A DNA stretch of 64,000 bases, taken from contig NC_064043.1 of assembly GCF_932526225.1 (NCBI RefSeq), positions 14,506,085 to 14,570,084 of the forward strand, read 5' to 3'. Origin of the DNA: Nematostella vectensis. Lineage: Eukaryota > Cnidaria > Anthozoa > Actiniaria > Edwardsiidae. This document shows, one piece after another, positions 12,301 to 22,397 of the stretch (the stretch's first letter is position 1; each line of letters begins with the position of its first letter). The position numbers and the translations under genes were made by a program. The notes below the pieces were generated by a model, which ran no database searches, was not told the DNA's origin, and saw only the letters and a program-made list of their open reading frames with translations.

Positions 12301-15300
12301 AATAGGAGGCTTTTAAGGAATCATTAATATAATAGTCCCCAAAGGATCATAACGGTTGTGTTATGCTCAGATTGTATTACATGTATTATGTAAAATTTTC
12401 TTATACAACAGGAAAACATGCAATGTACTATGAAGTGTTGATGTGTTGGTTTATAAGACTCATGCAAACAATGGACATTGCTTTAAATTGTTGCGGCATC
12501 TATGCTGGTAAAATGTTGTACAAATGTCAAAGGTATGTACAAACAACCTAATTCAGTGCCTTTCTACAGCTGTTTAAAGGTGACAGCAGCATGCATACAC
12601 AGCATGTGCGAGCAGCACATCACTGCTTGCTCAAACAAGGCTTTAAGCTTCTGATTTTTTAATGCACAGTATACAACGTTAGATATAAAGGGCACAACAA
12701 AAACCGGTTGCACATACTTGTGTAGAGTAGTAAAGAGAAGAGAATGGTGGTTGGGGTGGCAGATTGTGCATGGTCTTGGAGACATGGCAATCATAATTTG
12801 GTGTTGGCTCAAGAAGGGTCTCGCTACCACAAGGAGTCTCGAAGACTGGCTTAACTTTGCCCTAGAATAAATGATACATTAGAAAAAAAACCTTTCAAAT
12901 GCAGCACATGTTATATGCCCCTTTTTACCTTACAAACTTTGAATACAAGTAGATAACCCTCATCACCCGCTTGGAAGGGTCTTTTCTGGACTACATCAGC
13001 ATACCGACAAGCATATACCCCTGAGAAAGGAAATACATGTATGATCAGAATCATACATAAAAGTGACTACATAGTACTCTTTATGGTCAGAAAAAAAGTG
13101 GTTCTTACCCATACTTGGGTCCCCTAGGGTTACTGTTTTGCTGGATCCAGTAGCGAGCCCATTCTCACATATATCCTTTACCTTGAAAACAAAGAAGTGA
13201 TGATGAGATTTAAAATGGGTGTATATCAATGTTTATTAGATAATGTTAATAACATTAATGCTTGTTATATTTGAAAATTACCCATGTACAACTAAAGGAA
13301 GTAAAATCCTTAGACCTTCTCCTAAAGCATCTTAGTGTCAAGGTTGTACCCCTTTTCCTGCTTCAAAAGTGCATAACAAGTGTGCAAGTGGAACAAGCTG
13401 TTCTCTTTACATGCCCTATTGTTGCTTTGCTCCTTTCATGACCAGAAAGTCTAGCTATGACCATGACCCTTGTCAAAAAGACAGCTCTAACACAACCATG
13501 TCAAGAATATATCAGTTTGCATAAAACTAAGGTGTATGAAACCAGAGGGTTTGCAGTTATAATAAAACAGCATGGTTTCAACAATAATTTCCCAAGGGAG
13601 CTTCAAGCAAACATGCCTTAACTATTTTCCACTGCCCTATTTCCTGCTATGTTTATAGTCAGCCCAAGTATTTATTGGTTAAAAGAGGCATTTTGCCTGG
13701 AAACCTGTGGCACTGCAATGGATGAGTAGATCACTTTGATACTCTTGCTTTGTGTTATAGTTGCTGTAAACTTAGCTGTGCAAATTGGTCTTATTGAGTA
13801 GATGAAGGTAAAATATTAAATGTATATAAAAGACACTCCAATCTCAGTCGTCTTGACATCATGACTTCCCAAGGAGATGCTGGATTCAATATATCAGTAA
13901 TTGGCACTGGCATTAGTCTTCCTCAGTAGCAGAAGTAACAGGGCTACAATCCAGTGACTAGTCATTTGTATTGCAATTCAAGCTTGGACAAAAACAAGAA
14001 CATCAATGTCAGCTGGTATCTCCAAGGGACCTCCATAGACCTCCATACTGTAATCCAGCTACAGAGATGTGTTTATTCAAAACTATTGATTGAACTTCTT
14101 AATGTCAGATGGGTATTGAGGTATTAGCCAAAGTGCAATTTGCATATCCCACATAAATTGGGACTGACATTTGATCTGCAGTAACCAAGCCACTGCAACA
14201 GCAGTTACTGCAACCACTGCAACAGTGGTTCTCTTCTGCTGTAACAGCAGTTCATCAGTGATTGTGCTTGTGTTTGTAAATGTCTTATGTTCCATTATGA
14301 AAGCTGTTCCAATGCTGTAGGACTTTTTACTGTACAAAAAGTTTTACTTGTTTCTTCTTCTGGGATTTGTAGTATTGCTTGGATGTTTCACAATTTTGAC
14401 TATTCTGGATTTTATGATAGAACCATAGTTCTCCCACCAGTAATCTCAGATATAAAAGAATGGCTGTTGAAATCTGTCTGTGGTACACCAAATGCACACT
14501 TGGTTGTGGGAAACCTGGTAGATCTTTATATCAGTCTTTCGCACTGAATACAATTAATTGCAGTTACTTGCAGGTACTTCTATTCAATATGCTTGGAGTT
14601 CCTCAATTCATCTACAAAGCTATGGAACTAGTGCAATCATACAGCAGTGGAGCATTAAATGCCACCATTCATTCCATTTGAATGCCACAGTTAAATGTGA
14701 AGCAAAGATGAATATATCCTTACAAATATTTGCTTTTAACAAATCCAGCTCACTCTTCCTTTAGAATACCTGGTTCTCCACCACTCTGGCCAATTGTTTG
14801 CAACATATTTACAGCAATGATTCTACACTGCATTTAGTATTCAGCAGCTCTTTTGATGTGATCCTCAAAAGAGTTGCACGGAAGACATTATGGGCTCAAA
14901 GGCTGTCTTCTGTTAAATCATTTTCACTATCATTCTTCAGAACCCCTGAAGATAATATATACTGAGATTACACACTGTATAGAGAATATAGACCATAAGT
15001 TTCATGTTGAGTGCTTATGGACATTGTCATATGCACTGTATGAAACTAATTTGAATCAATCTTTGGCCAATGTCTAGATTACTTCCAATTCAAAGGACTT
15101 GGCAATCATTCTTTTCATTTTCTTTTGCTAGTTGCAACTTTGATTGGCACTGCTCATCTGCATGGAAACAGGCTTTTCATCAGTAGACAGAATCCACTGC
15201 TTCCATTGACTTTCTAATAATCATATTTTGGCTTTATGTATTTGGCAATATATGTGTTGGAATATACTCTTCCTGTAACATATGTCTCTGATTACTCATT

Positions 15301-17758
15301 TCACTTAAATGCAGGTTCTCTTTCGTTGATAGGGCAACAAGTCTTCCAAATTTTTCACATCACAAGTGAAGCCTCTTTTAAAAGTTATTCCAGTCCTTTG
15401 GTATATGGGCAATGCCTATGTTAACAATTGATCTCATAATGGGTTTACCAATCTGTCATCAAAAATACTCAAGTTGCTTGTTATTTCATTTTTCCACATT
15501 CTTTTTCTTTGAGCACAATGAAAATAAATTATTGAAAGATAGCAGGATTTGTTTTCATAGATCTTGATGATGCCAAGCTTCTTAAGTTCGCTGCATCTCC
15601 CTTATAGCTGACTATGGTGAAATTCACAGGATTGAGTCTCGTCCATACTTTGTGTGCCAGTTATTCAGTCTGGATCATCGGCTTTACCTGTCTTTCTTGT
15701 GTTCCTTCCACTCAGGTGGCTTGTTATTTCATACTTCCAACATTCTTCTTCTTTGAGCACAGACGATGAACATAAATTATTGAATGATAGCTTATTGAAT
15801 GATGGCAGGATTTGTTTACATATATCTTCCACAGTAAGTAGAATGCAGTCATAACTAATTGTTGCCAAGCTTTTTCAATCTTCTGCATTTTCCTTAGGTG
15901 ACTATAGAGAAATTCACACGATGAGTCTCATCCACACTTTATGTGTGTCAGTTATTCGGTCTGGATCATCAGCTGTTACTGTCTTTAGAGAAATCCCTTG
16001 TTTTCCTTCCAATATGTTGACCAATCTGTCATCATAAGTACTTAGGTGGCTGGTTATTTCATACTTCACCCATTCTTCTTCTTTGAGCACAGGCGATGAA
16101 CATAAATTATTGAATGATAACTTATTGAATGGTGGCAGAATTTGTTTTCATATATCTTCCACAGTAAGTAGAATGAAGTCATAACTTATTGATTTGCCAA
16201 GCTTCTTCAGTCTGTTGATTTTCCTTAGCTGACTATGGTGAAATTCACATGATGAGTCTCATCCACACTTTCTGTGTGTCAGCTATTAAGCCTTGGTCAT
16301 CAGCTGTTACTGCCTTCAGAGAAATCCCTTGTTTTGCTTCAAATCTGTTGACCAATCTGTCAACATAAGTACTTGGTGGTTGGTTATTTCATACTTCACC
16401 CATTCTTCTTCTTTGAGCACAGATGATGAACATAAATTATTGAAAGATAGCTTATTGTTAGATGGCAGGATTTGTTTACATATATTTTCCACAGTAAGTA
16501 GAATGCAGTCATAGCTTAATGATGCCAAGCTTTTTCACTCTGCTGCATTTTCCTTAGCTGACTATTGTGAAATTCACATGATGAGTCTCATCCACACCTT
16601 CTGTGTGCCAGTTATTCAGTCTGGATCATTGGCTGTAACTGTCTTCAGAGAAATTCCTTGTGTTCTTTCCACCTCCACTATAGGTCACCCAGCTAAACAG
16701 TCTGGTTATTGTCTGCAGCTGTCTTATGAGGAGTTTCCTTTGTTTCATCTGGGCCAATATCTACGTCACCCATTGTGGAACGGTGACCATAGTGCATTCC
16801 AGTCTCATCTTCTATGTGGAGATACATAGTTGTGTTGTGATGGTGTATGCAACTCTCAACTCGCATTCCATGCAAGTGGGACTTGTATACACCAGGGCCG
16901 CTATTATCTCAACAACACGCACTTTTCATTAAACCTTATTTGCTTGAAGCTCAGAGAACGGAAAGGCTCTTTATCAATTGCTTTTGATTTCCCTTTGCAA
17001 GAGAGGCCAATACAATTCTATGAAGGTATCTTTCGCCACCTTTACCTCGGTTCGTGACGATTTGAACAAGAAAGCTAGCTTGTCATCATTTCCCTTCGTC
17101 TCGGCGAGCCGCATGCTCTTTTTCTTTGCGCTGAACTGAATAAAAATAAAAAAGACATGAATCTAATAATTAGACCGGTAATTATTATCCTTTGATAATC
17201 ACTGCTTAAAAATTACCTCGCTTGAAAGTTTGTCGTTGTGTACAAACTCGAGGTTCTCGATTTTGATAGACGACCAACTTCCCGGATCTCGCACTGCTAC
17301 TTCGACATTTCGAAGTAAATCTTTACCTTCCCGAGTATTAAAACCTTGTTTTTGAAGCAACTCTGTTAATAAAAATACAAAGGAATAATCAGGTATCCAC
17401 CAACTGGGGGTAAACGTCAGCATAAATTTATCCGAATCAGCATACGAGTCGGCATTATTGACCTCGTGGCGTAGTGAAGTCGCGAATTTGAAATCCTCCA
17501 CGCAATATTACCTTTGACCAGTTTCTTCTTTCTCGGGATGACGAAACCGTTTTTTTTGTTTATCAGTGGTTTCTTTAATGGTGTTTTATTCATAATCCTT
17601 CCTGGGTTTGTTGAATTCTTCGTGGAGAGGCGAGAATTTAGCGGAGTATCTTCGTCGGATAAGTCTGAAATGGGGGAACCGGGGAGAGCATCTGTCTCGT
17701 TCCGCCTCTGATTTCTTGCAACTTTTTCATTGGAAGCTGCTTCTTTTACAGCTATCAT
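297..17758 (-). CDS. TASOR-family protein (HUSH complex subunit-like), 22 coding exons
   Basis: Exons in transcript order: 17758-17512, 17362-17217, 17135-17046, 13181-13109, 13020-12929, 12861-12718, 12157-11944, 11581-11446, 11366-11257, 11165-11062, 10940-10865, 10787-10707, 10608-7543, 6437-6288, 4757-4708, 4520-4256, 3899-3833, 3289-2091, 1700-1600, 1342-1221, 852-785, 505-297. All 21 junctions agree in phase, giving about 2,269 residues. The first ATG follows an in-frame stop. Residues about 130-335 match the DUF3715/pseudo-PARP region of TASOR, TASOR2 and TEX15 (GVYACRYADVV, LVFKV, EPTPNYDCHVSK, YYFYEF). Residues about 340-504 look like a SPOC domain (VVWTGRL, YYIYLLPTSQL, SPKRLHVLMFV). 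A disordered Ser/Arg/Lys-rich middle follows, then acidic exons 14-16, a basic region with a proline run, and a compact hydrophobic C-terminus (FCFFYVYN, KFALFTSSHG) that may correspond to the vertebrate C-terminal PIN-like fold. In vertebrates TASOR scaffolds MPP8 and periphilin for H3K9me3 silencing in the nucleus. Family assignment rests on remembered motifs; TASOR versus TASOR2 is unresolved. Confidence 0.82.
491..633. repeat. Imperfect inverted repeat around the final intron's 3' splice site
   Basis: The left arm (491-528) contains the acceptor and first bases of exon 22 of the TASOR-like gene. The right arm (595-633) is its near reverse complement, sharing a perfect 15-base core AAAACCGTGAACACC and a second 8-base match AAATATGT. 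The loop is about 66 bases. In the pre-mRNA the arms could pair over the splice acceptor. Confidence 0.6.
3873..4025. repeat. Tandem duplication of an exon start and its 3' splice site
   Basis: A unit of about 73-79 bases occurs twice (3873-3945 and 3946-4025), differing by a small AAAAT insertion and a few substitutions. Each copy contains the polypyrimidine tract, the AG and about the first 24 coding bases of exon 17 of the TASOR-like gene. Only the copy at 3899 continues into an open exon. The upstream copy would reach a stop codon 13 codons after its acceptor. Confidence 0.8.
4780..5459 (+). repeat. Dispersed repeat family, copy A
   Basis: This stretch in a TASOR-like intron is clearly homologous, in opposite orientation, to 23115-23795. 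Shared blocks include the terminal segment ending in CATGGTCTCTT and a segment around GAACATACCCTAATACGG. A short piece of the same end recurs at 24118-24183. I see no convincing terminal inverted repeats or ORF, so the class (decayed DNA transposon, SINE or other) is unknown. Confidence 0.7.
5493..5765. mobile_element. 273-bp MITE, family X (5-bp target duplication)
   Basis: The ends are inverted repeats, CAGGCCCGTACCCAGG at the left and its complement at the right. The element is flanked on both sides by AAACA, a 5-bp target-site duplication. A run of C residues precedes the right end. The composite insertion at 50431-52572 has the same ends and internal sequence and its own 5-bp duplication. 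The termini and duplication length suggest a non-autonomous hAT-like element, but no transposase is present to prove it. Confidence 0.85.
6023..6246. mobile_element. Possible MITE sharing an end with 29107-29175
   Basis: The left end (ATCGCACCAGTTTACATCTG) resembles the complement of the right end around TTTACTTCCGGTTAA. The left end also recurs at 29107-29175 inside a RhoGEF intron. The inverted repeats are degenerate and no target duplication was identified, so the borders are approximate. Confidence 0.4.
6826..7540. repeat. Minisatellite of about 13 x 45 bp built from a MITE end
   Basis: A 45-bp unit beginning GTTGTCAGTGCAAATAGAG is repeated about 13 times (6826-7420) with almost no variation, so both strands stay open as spurious repeat ORFs. 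The flank 7420-7540 ends in a sequence complementary to part of the unit (GCCATTTGCC). The unit matches the left inverted repeat of the intact 220-bp element at 39837-40056, so the array looks like internal amplification of that element's terminus. It lies in a TASOR-like intron, about 3 bases beyond the exon 13 donor. Confidence 0.85.
7543..10608 (-). CDS. Giant exon 13 of the TASOR-like gene (about 1,022 residues, mostly disordered)
   Basis: The exon opens with a predicted helical, charged segment (ISEIELGRK, then a KKDIELSICRKLQQKEK stretch) directly after the SPOC-like domain, where vertebrate TASOR has its DomI region. Two degenerate copies of one motif (TLAEKRG followed by AIQ, VY and ILGL) lie at about 9,420-9,490 and 9,210-9,275. 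A long Lys/Ser/Arg-rich stretch with many SR, SP and RS dipeptides follows. At 8,100-8,270 five tandem copies of an 11-12-residue YRTEGPTHG unit form a coding minisatellite. The donor at 7542 follows codon phase 1 and joins exon 14 as Tyr-Glu-Asp-Ala-Cys. The Ser/Arg composition resembles nuclear speckle or RNA-binding proteins, which is an inference only. Confidence 0.85.
13182..15429. other. Large intron of the TASOR-like gene, unresolved sequence
   Basis: There are no exons consistent in phase with the gene. A CAG/CTG-rich patch lies at about 14,180-14,260. The rest has short degenerate open frames on both strands and may be decayed repeat sequence. I could not identify any element. Confidence 0.4.
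15430..16690. repeat. Tandem array of about four ~330-bp units with antisense coding character
   Basis: Units recur with starts near 15605, 15895, 16228 and 16556, plus a partial copy from about 15476, and differ at scattered positions. On the minus strand each unit encodes a similar peptide (SYDCILLTVEDICKQILPS, then VLKEEE and KYEIT), open at 15868-15665 and 16528-16316 and broken elsewhere. The array sits in the 3.9-kb intron 3 of the TASOR-like gene on the same strand. I do not recognise the peptide. Confidence 0.7.
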
Positions 17759-18484
17759 CGTCGTACACGGGCTTTGTGTCTTTTAAAAAAGCCTACCGAT
17801 GCTATGTGAAGCATTTGAACGGCCGTTTCCAGTGAATGTTGGAAGTTAGCACGTTCGTCTATTTGAGGTCCGCAGGCCGATACTTGAGAGAGACTACGAC
17901 GGAGCCTTTCAGGGACAGCGCGGGAATTATGACGTCATAAACAAAACTAACTCAGAACTGTCAGGGGGAGGGGTATAGTGGAGAAATTTTAACCGTAGGA
18001 AAAAGCACATAAATTCAACATTTAACATGTGTTTTGAAAATAATAAAACATAGTTCCTTAAGCGAAAGAAGTCTTTTGTAATGGTTATAATTCAAACAAG
18101 CTTTTCCAGGGAGCTCTTAACGTCTGATTTCCTCCGCACCCCTCCCCGGTAAGTAACAGTAGGTCAAATCTATTATCCGTCCATGTTTGTTTTGATAAAA
18201 TCGGCTGCTACAATCATATCCAAGAAGAGGATGTACGCCGGATATTAAACTTGAAAAGTCGCAAGCGGGAGCATACAATGTAAACGGCTTCGTCCAAATA
18301 ACGACACAGAGCTTTGTTATACAGAACAATCCATTATTCGCTGCTGACCTAATCACGAACTACACGTGAATCTGGAAGAAGCGAACATCGCGATAGATCA
18401 AGTAACTCGGAAGCACTTTCACTAGTTTCTTTATCTGCTTGGATCGTCCCCAAATGCCTCTAATTGATAGTCTATTATTATACA
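17759..18484. promoter_or_regulatory. Shared divergent promoter region with a perfect CRE
   Basis: The TASOR-like gene starts leftward at 17758 and the ASB gene rightward at 18485, leaving 726 bases for both 5' regions. A palindromic TGACGTCA, the consensus CREB/ATF site, lies at 17930-17937, about 170 bases upstream of the TASOR-like ATG. No TATA box is obvious. Transcription starts cannot be placed from sequence alone. Confidence 0.5.
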
Positions 18485-20601
18485 ATGGATCCAAACGAGG
18501 CCCTTCTTCAAATGATAAGAGAGGGCAATGGGTGCCCAGAATCATTTCATAAGCTTTTAAACCAGGAAGGAATTTCCGTTAATTACAGTAATCCAGGAAA
18601 TTTTGAGACGCCACTGCACTTAGCTGCAATCCGTGGTAATGACACTGCCATCAAGGTGTTGCTTATGCATGGTGCATGCATCAACGCTAGATCTGCAGAT
18701 ATGATGACACCCTTGCATGAAGCAAGTCTTGCAGGGCATGTTAGATGTGTGGAGATACTTATTGGTGCTGGAGCTGATGTGAGTAAATTTATGCCGTGGG
18801 GATAGCTAGTGTGAGGTGCAGCCAGGCTATCAGTGACTTGCACATGAAAAGCCACTTATTCAGCATCTAATGAAAGGGCTAACACTAGAAATATCAGCCC
18901 AACAACTCTGTTTCACAGAGGTGTTCAGCATACATTTGTTTAACCTTGTTTCAATCTAAAGCTTGTCTGCAGTCTTTCTGGTTATACCACCAATTCGGCA
19001 CTTACATAATCAGCCAATAAGATTCTTTGTCAGAAAGGGCTTATTTTCATTGGAATATTTTATTTTTCCAGCACTTTCTGGTGCGACATACATAGCCATT
19101 TCTGTGTTTATTTTGGCTTGAGTTTGATGCTCAAAAAGCCATGTGACTTGTTAGTGCAAGTCACCTATACCTCCAGCGGTTTTAGGGGGGGGGGGGAGTC
19201 AGTAAAATGTGAAAGTCATGTTGCTCTGGTACCCTCTGATCCACCTACAAAGTAATGATTCACCTGTGTCCAGTCACCTTATAACATCTTGTAGTGCCCT
19301 TCTCCTCCTCCCCCTCTAGTCATAACTATGTAGCATTATAAGTTTTATAGTTCTTTTGCATTGATCATATGAATTGGTTCATAAATTTCAAAATTTGTTA
19401 AATGAAAAAAAAAGATGAACAAAATGTAACCAAACACAATTAGTAATAAGCCATTCTAGAATAAGAATTCTAGCCTGCTAGAATAAGATTGTGATAGTCA
19501 TTCTATAATTTAAATGTTAAAAAATGTCAATCAACCCCTCCCTTTTTACTTTCAATTGTAAAACTAACCAGATACCCATACTGTACAAATCACTTTGGAG
19601 GTAGTAATTACATGAATAATATTTGTGTTATGATTCACAATCATTTGAAAGCCTTTCGAAAACACAAAGGTGGTACTTACCTTTATGGAAATTACCTTTT
19701 TTGTTTGCTCCATTTGCTTCCAGGTTAACATTTGCAACATTGATGGAAGTACGCCACTTTGCTTTGCAAGTTGTAGGGGTTGTCTCAAAACAGTGCAATT
19801 GCTTCTTAACATGGGAGCTGATGTGAATTCAGAGTTGTCTACGGCTTTTCCACCACTGCATGAGGCAGTGCTACAAGGTCATGCGCACTGTGTAGACCTC
19901 TTAGTGAGGTATGGGGCCGGAGTAGATAAATGTGAGAATCAGTATGGAACTGTTTTACATATTGCATGTTTGAAGAATTATTGCAGATGCACAAGGATCT
20001 TGTTACTAGCCGGGGCAAACCCAAATACCATCCGCCATCATCTGTCGCCATTGCATCTTGCTGCCAAGCATGGTTGCAAAATGTGTATCACTTTGCTGGT
20101 GAAATTTGGGGCTGATCTACACAAAAGAGATGTTGAGGGGAGAAGAGCTGTGGATATCACTACTGATGAAACTTGCAAAGCATTTCTTCTAAATGCAATG
20201 GGTAAATCGAACATGCAACATTGCCAGAGAATAAGCAGAGTTCCTGGATAATATTGCTCTGGAAATTTAAGGCTTACATTACAGGGACCGCGGACAGTAT
20301 ATATTTTTTTCATATCATTTTATTTTTCTCTCTTTTGTCTTTCTTTCATTCATTTTTCTTTTGACTGTAGATCTCTTAAACTGTCTCTACAACAATTCCC
20401 ATACATACCCTAAGCTACTTGTTTAGGTCAGAAAGTTATAACTTTTTCTTTATTTCAGAAATTCCATGGACATTGCTTCACTGTAGCAGGATTGCAGCAT
20501 GGAGAGCTATGATTCCTCAGTACCACAGAAAAATCAATGAACTTCCCATCCCAAGAATATTGAAAAACTACCTAAACTTCAGTGAATTTGATTCATTATA
20601 A
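18485..20601 (+). CDS. Ankyrin-repeat and SOCS-box protein (ASB family), 3 exons
   Basis: Exons are 18485-18778, 19724-20201 and 20459-20601, joined in phase with GT-AG borders, giving about 304 residues, the usual size for ASB11/ASB13-type proteins. Ankyrin repeats run through exons 1 and 2 (TPLHLAAIRGN, TPLHEASLAGH, TPLCFASCRGC, PPLHEAVLQGH, TVLHIACLKNY, SPLHLAAKHGC). Exon 3 encodes a SOCS box (SLLHCSRIAAWRA-like helix, then ELPIPRILKNYL), the elongin B/C-binding module. Family members act as substrate receptors of Cullin-5 RING ubiquitin ligases, with the ankyrin part binding substrate. The substrate cannot be inferred. The gene is divergent from the TASOR-like gene and convergent with the RhoGEF gene. 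Confidence 0.92.
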
Positions 20602-20740
20602 GAAACCAAGTAATTATCCCAAGTCAATTATAAAATAATAAATAATTATAAAATAATTGATAGTTAAAAAATTATCTAAACTTCAGTGAATTTGATTCAC
20701 TGACTCACTTTGATCCCAAGTCAATGATAAATAATAATAA
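20560..20740. repeat. Tandem duplication of the ASB gene's 3' end
   Basis: The last codons and following bases (around AACTTCAGTGAATTTGATTC at about 20577) recur about 105 bases downstream (from about 20667) with several changes, including loss of the stop context. A perfect AT-rich palindrome follows at 20735-20770. It lies in the 3' UTR or flank. Confidence 0.7.
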
Positions 20741-22397
20741 TTATAAATTATTATTTATTATTATTTTTTAGGCCTTAACACATCACTATTCTGGTCTTTA
20801 CAGCCTCGCATCCCTCAGGTTTTTTCAAGCCACTAAGTGCTGTGTCACTGCCATTGGACCCACTCAAGCTCATAGCTTTCAACCCAACTTGAAATGAAAT
20901 CTCTTCTTGTACAACAAACATATTTTCTCTTTTTTATTGCCATCATCACATCATTTGTACATATAACTATATAATTAGACTATTTACAGTATAAATTTAA
21001 CTAACAGTAGATTTAGCCAGATAATCATCACACCCAAGTAGTTGAGAACTGAGAATGAACACCTGAGAAGAATCGAACAGTGGTATTTGACTTAGAGACA
21101 AAAAATGTCAAATACTAGTGTTTTGTTAATTAAGGCCAAGACAGCCTTTTTTTTAGTAGTGCCAGCTGTTACAAAGTATTTTGCTGTAACATTTACTCAA
21201 TGTGGGCTAAGAATTTGGTATCTCTAGCCTTTAACAAGATATGCAGCCAATCTGACTCGGGGAATAACTGTCTTACAATGTTCCATGTTGTACATAAATT
21301 ATATGGACATTAACTATCTTGTAATTAAAAACAGACACTGTTTTATCACAGTTGCCTGCATTTAACAGATCCTACTTATTTGAATATTTTCACAAACTAA
21401 GCTAGTAGTCCATATTCCTATTCATGTATCATAACAGTCTATATGGTTTGCTGTTATGGAGGGAATTGAAGAAAGGGTAGCATTACGTCATGTGCTTCAA
21501 TGACCCCTCCTTCCCTAATAAATTGCCACTTATTCTCAAAAGAATTCTTATTTTTTTACCATTCGTTATTTTGCAAATATTCTTGTTTATAAAGCAGGTA
21601 ATAAAAAATATATCATCTGGAAAACATACTTTCATAAATGTTAATAACTGGGAAATGTTTCTTTATCTAGATACTCCATCTTTTTTTCTTGCTATCTTAC
21701 TGTTTACATGGAATCGGGCTAAAGTATTTTACTAAATGCTTTCAGAAAATGATTTGGTATAATATTGGTCAAGGGAGAGGACATTAGACACTGTCGAACC
21801 ATTTTCTATTCATAGAAAATGTCTTAGCTACTGAGAATTCAGAGAATTTAGAAAAACAAGGTACAGGTGTCATCAGGGGGTTCCCTCTTGAGATATCCCC
21901 TCACAAACAAAAGACAAATAGAGTCCAAGATTTTGGCACATAAGTGTTGACAATTGTGATTGTTTAAAATTCAATAAGCATCAGCTTATCTTACCAGCTA
22001 TTCTGTCAGTGTAGTGTATTGAATAACTCTGGTTGCCAGACTGGTCAAACCCAAGATGTAAAGAAAAGGCCAAGCGCTTCCACTTGCCCTTGATTAGCAT
22101 TTGTTTGTCTGGAACTCAGGGCTGTTACAAAATGTGTAAGAAACTTATAATGTAGGCATATAGACAGTCAAGGTCTGTTATGTAGTTGCTCTGCTATCAA
22201 AGATACTAGTATAATTTTATCACAGCATACCAGCCAATTCTTTCTATTCTTCCACCTTCAAGGTCTTTTATCGAAATGAGAAAAAATGTACAATGTATGA
22301 AAATGTACAAAAAACATTTCCCTTGGAAATGAATCCCCAGCACAAGATAGTTGTGCATGCATTGGAGGCTACTAGAATTATTCTACGTGGAAAACTA
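20602..22397. other. Convergent intergenic region, ASB to RhoGEF
   Basis: The region is AT-rich, about 1.8 kb, between the two converging stop codons. Apart from the short duplication and palindrome at its left end I see no gene or recognisable element. It must hold the 3' UTRs of both genes. Confidence 0.5.
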
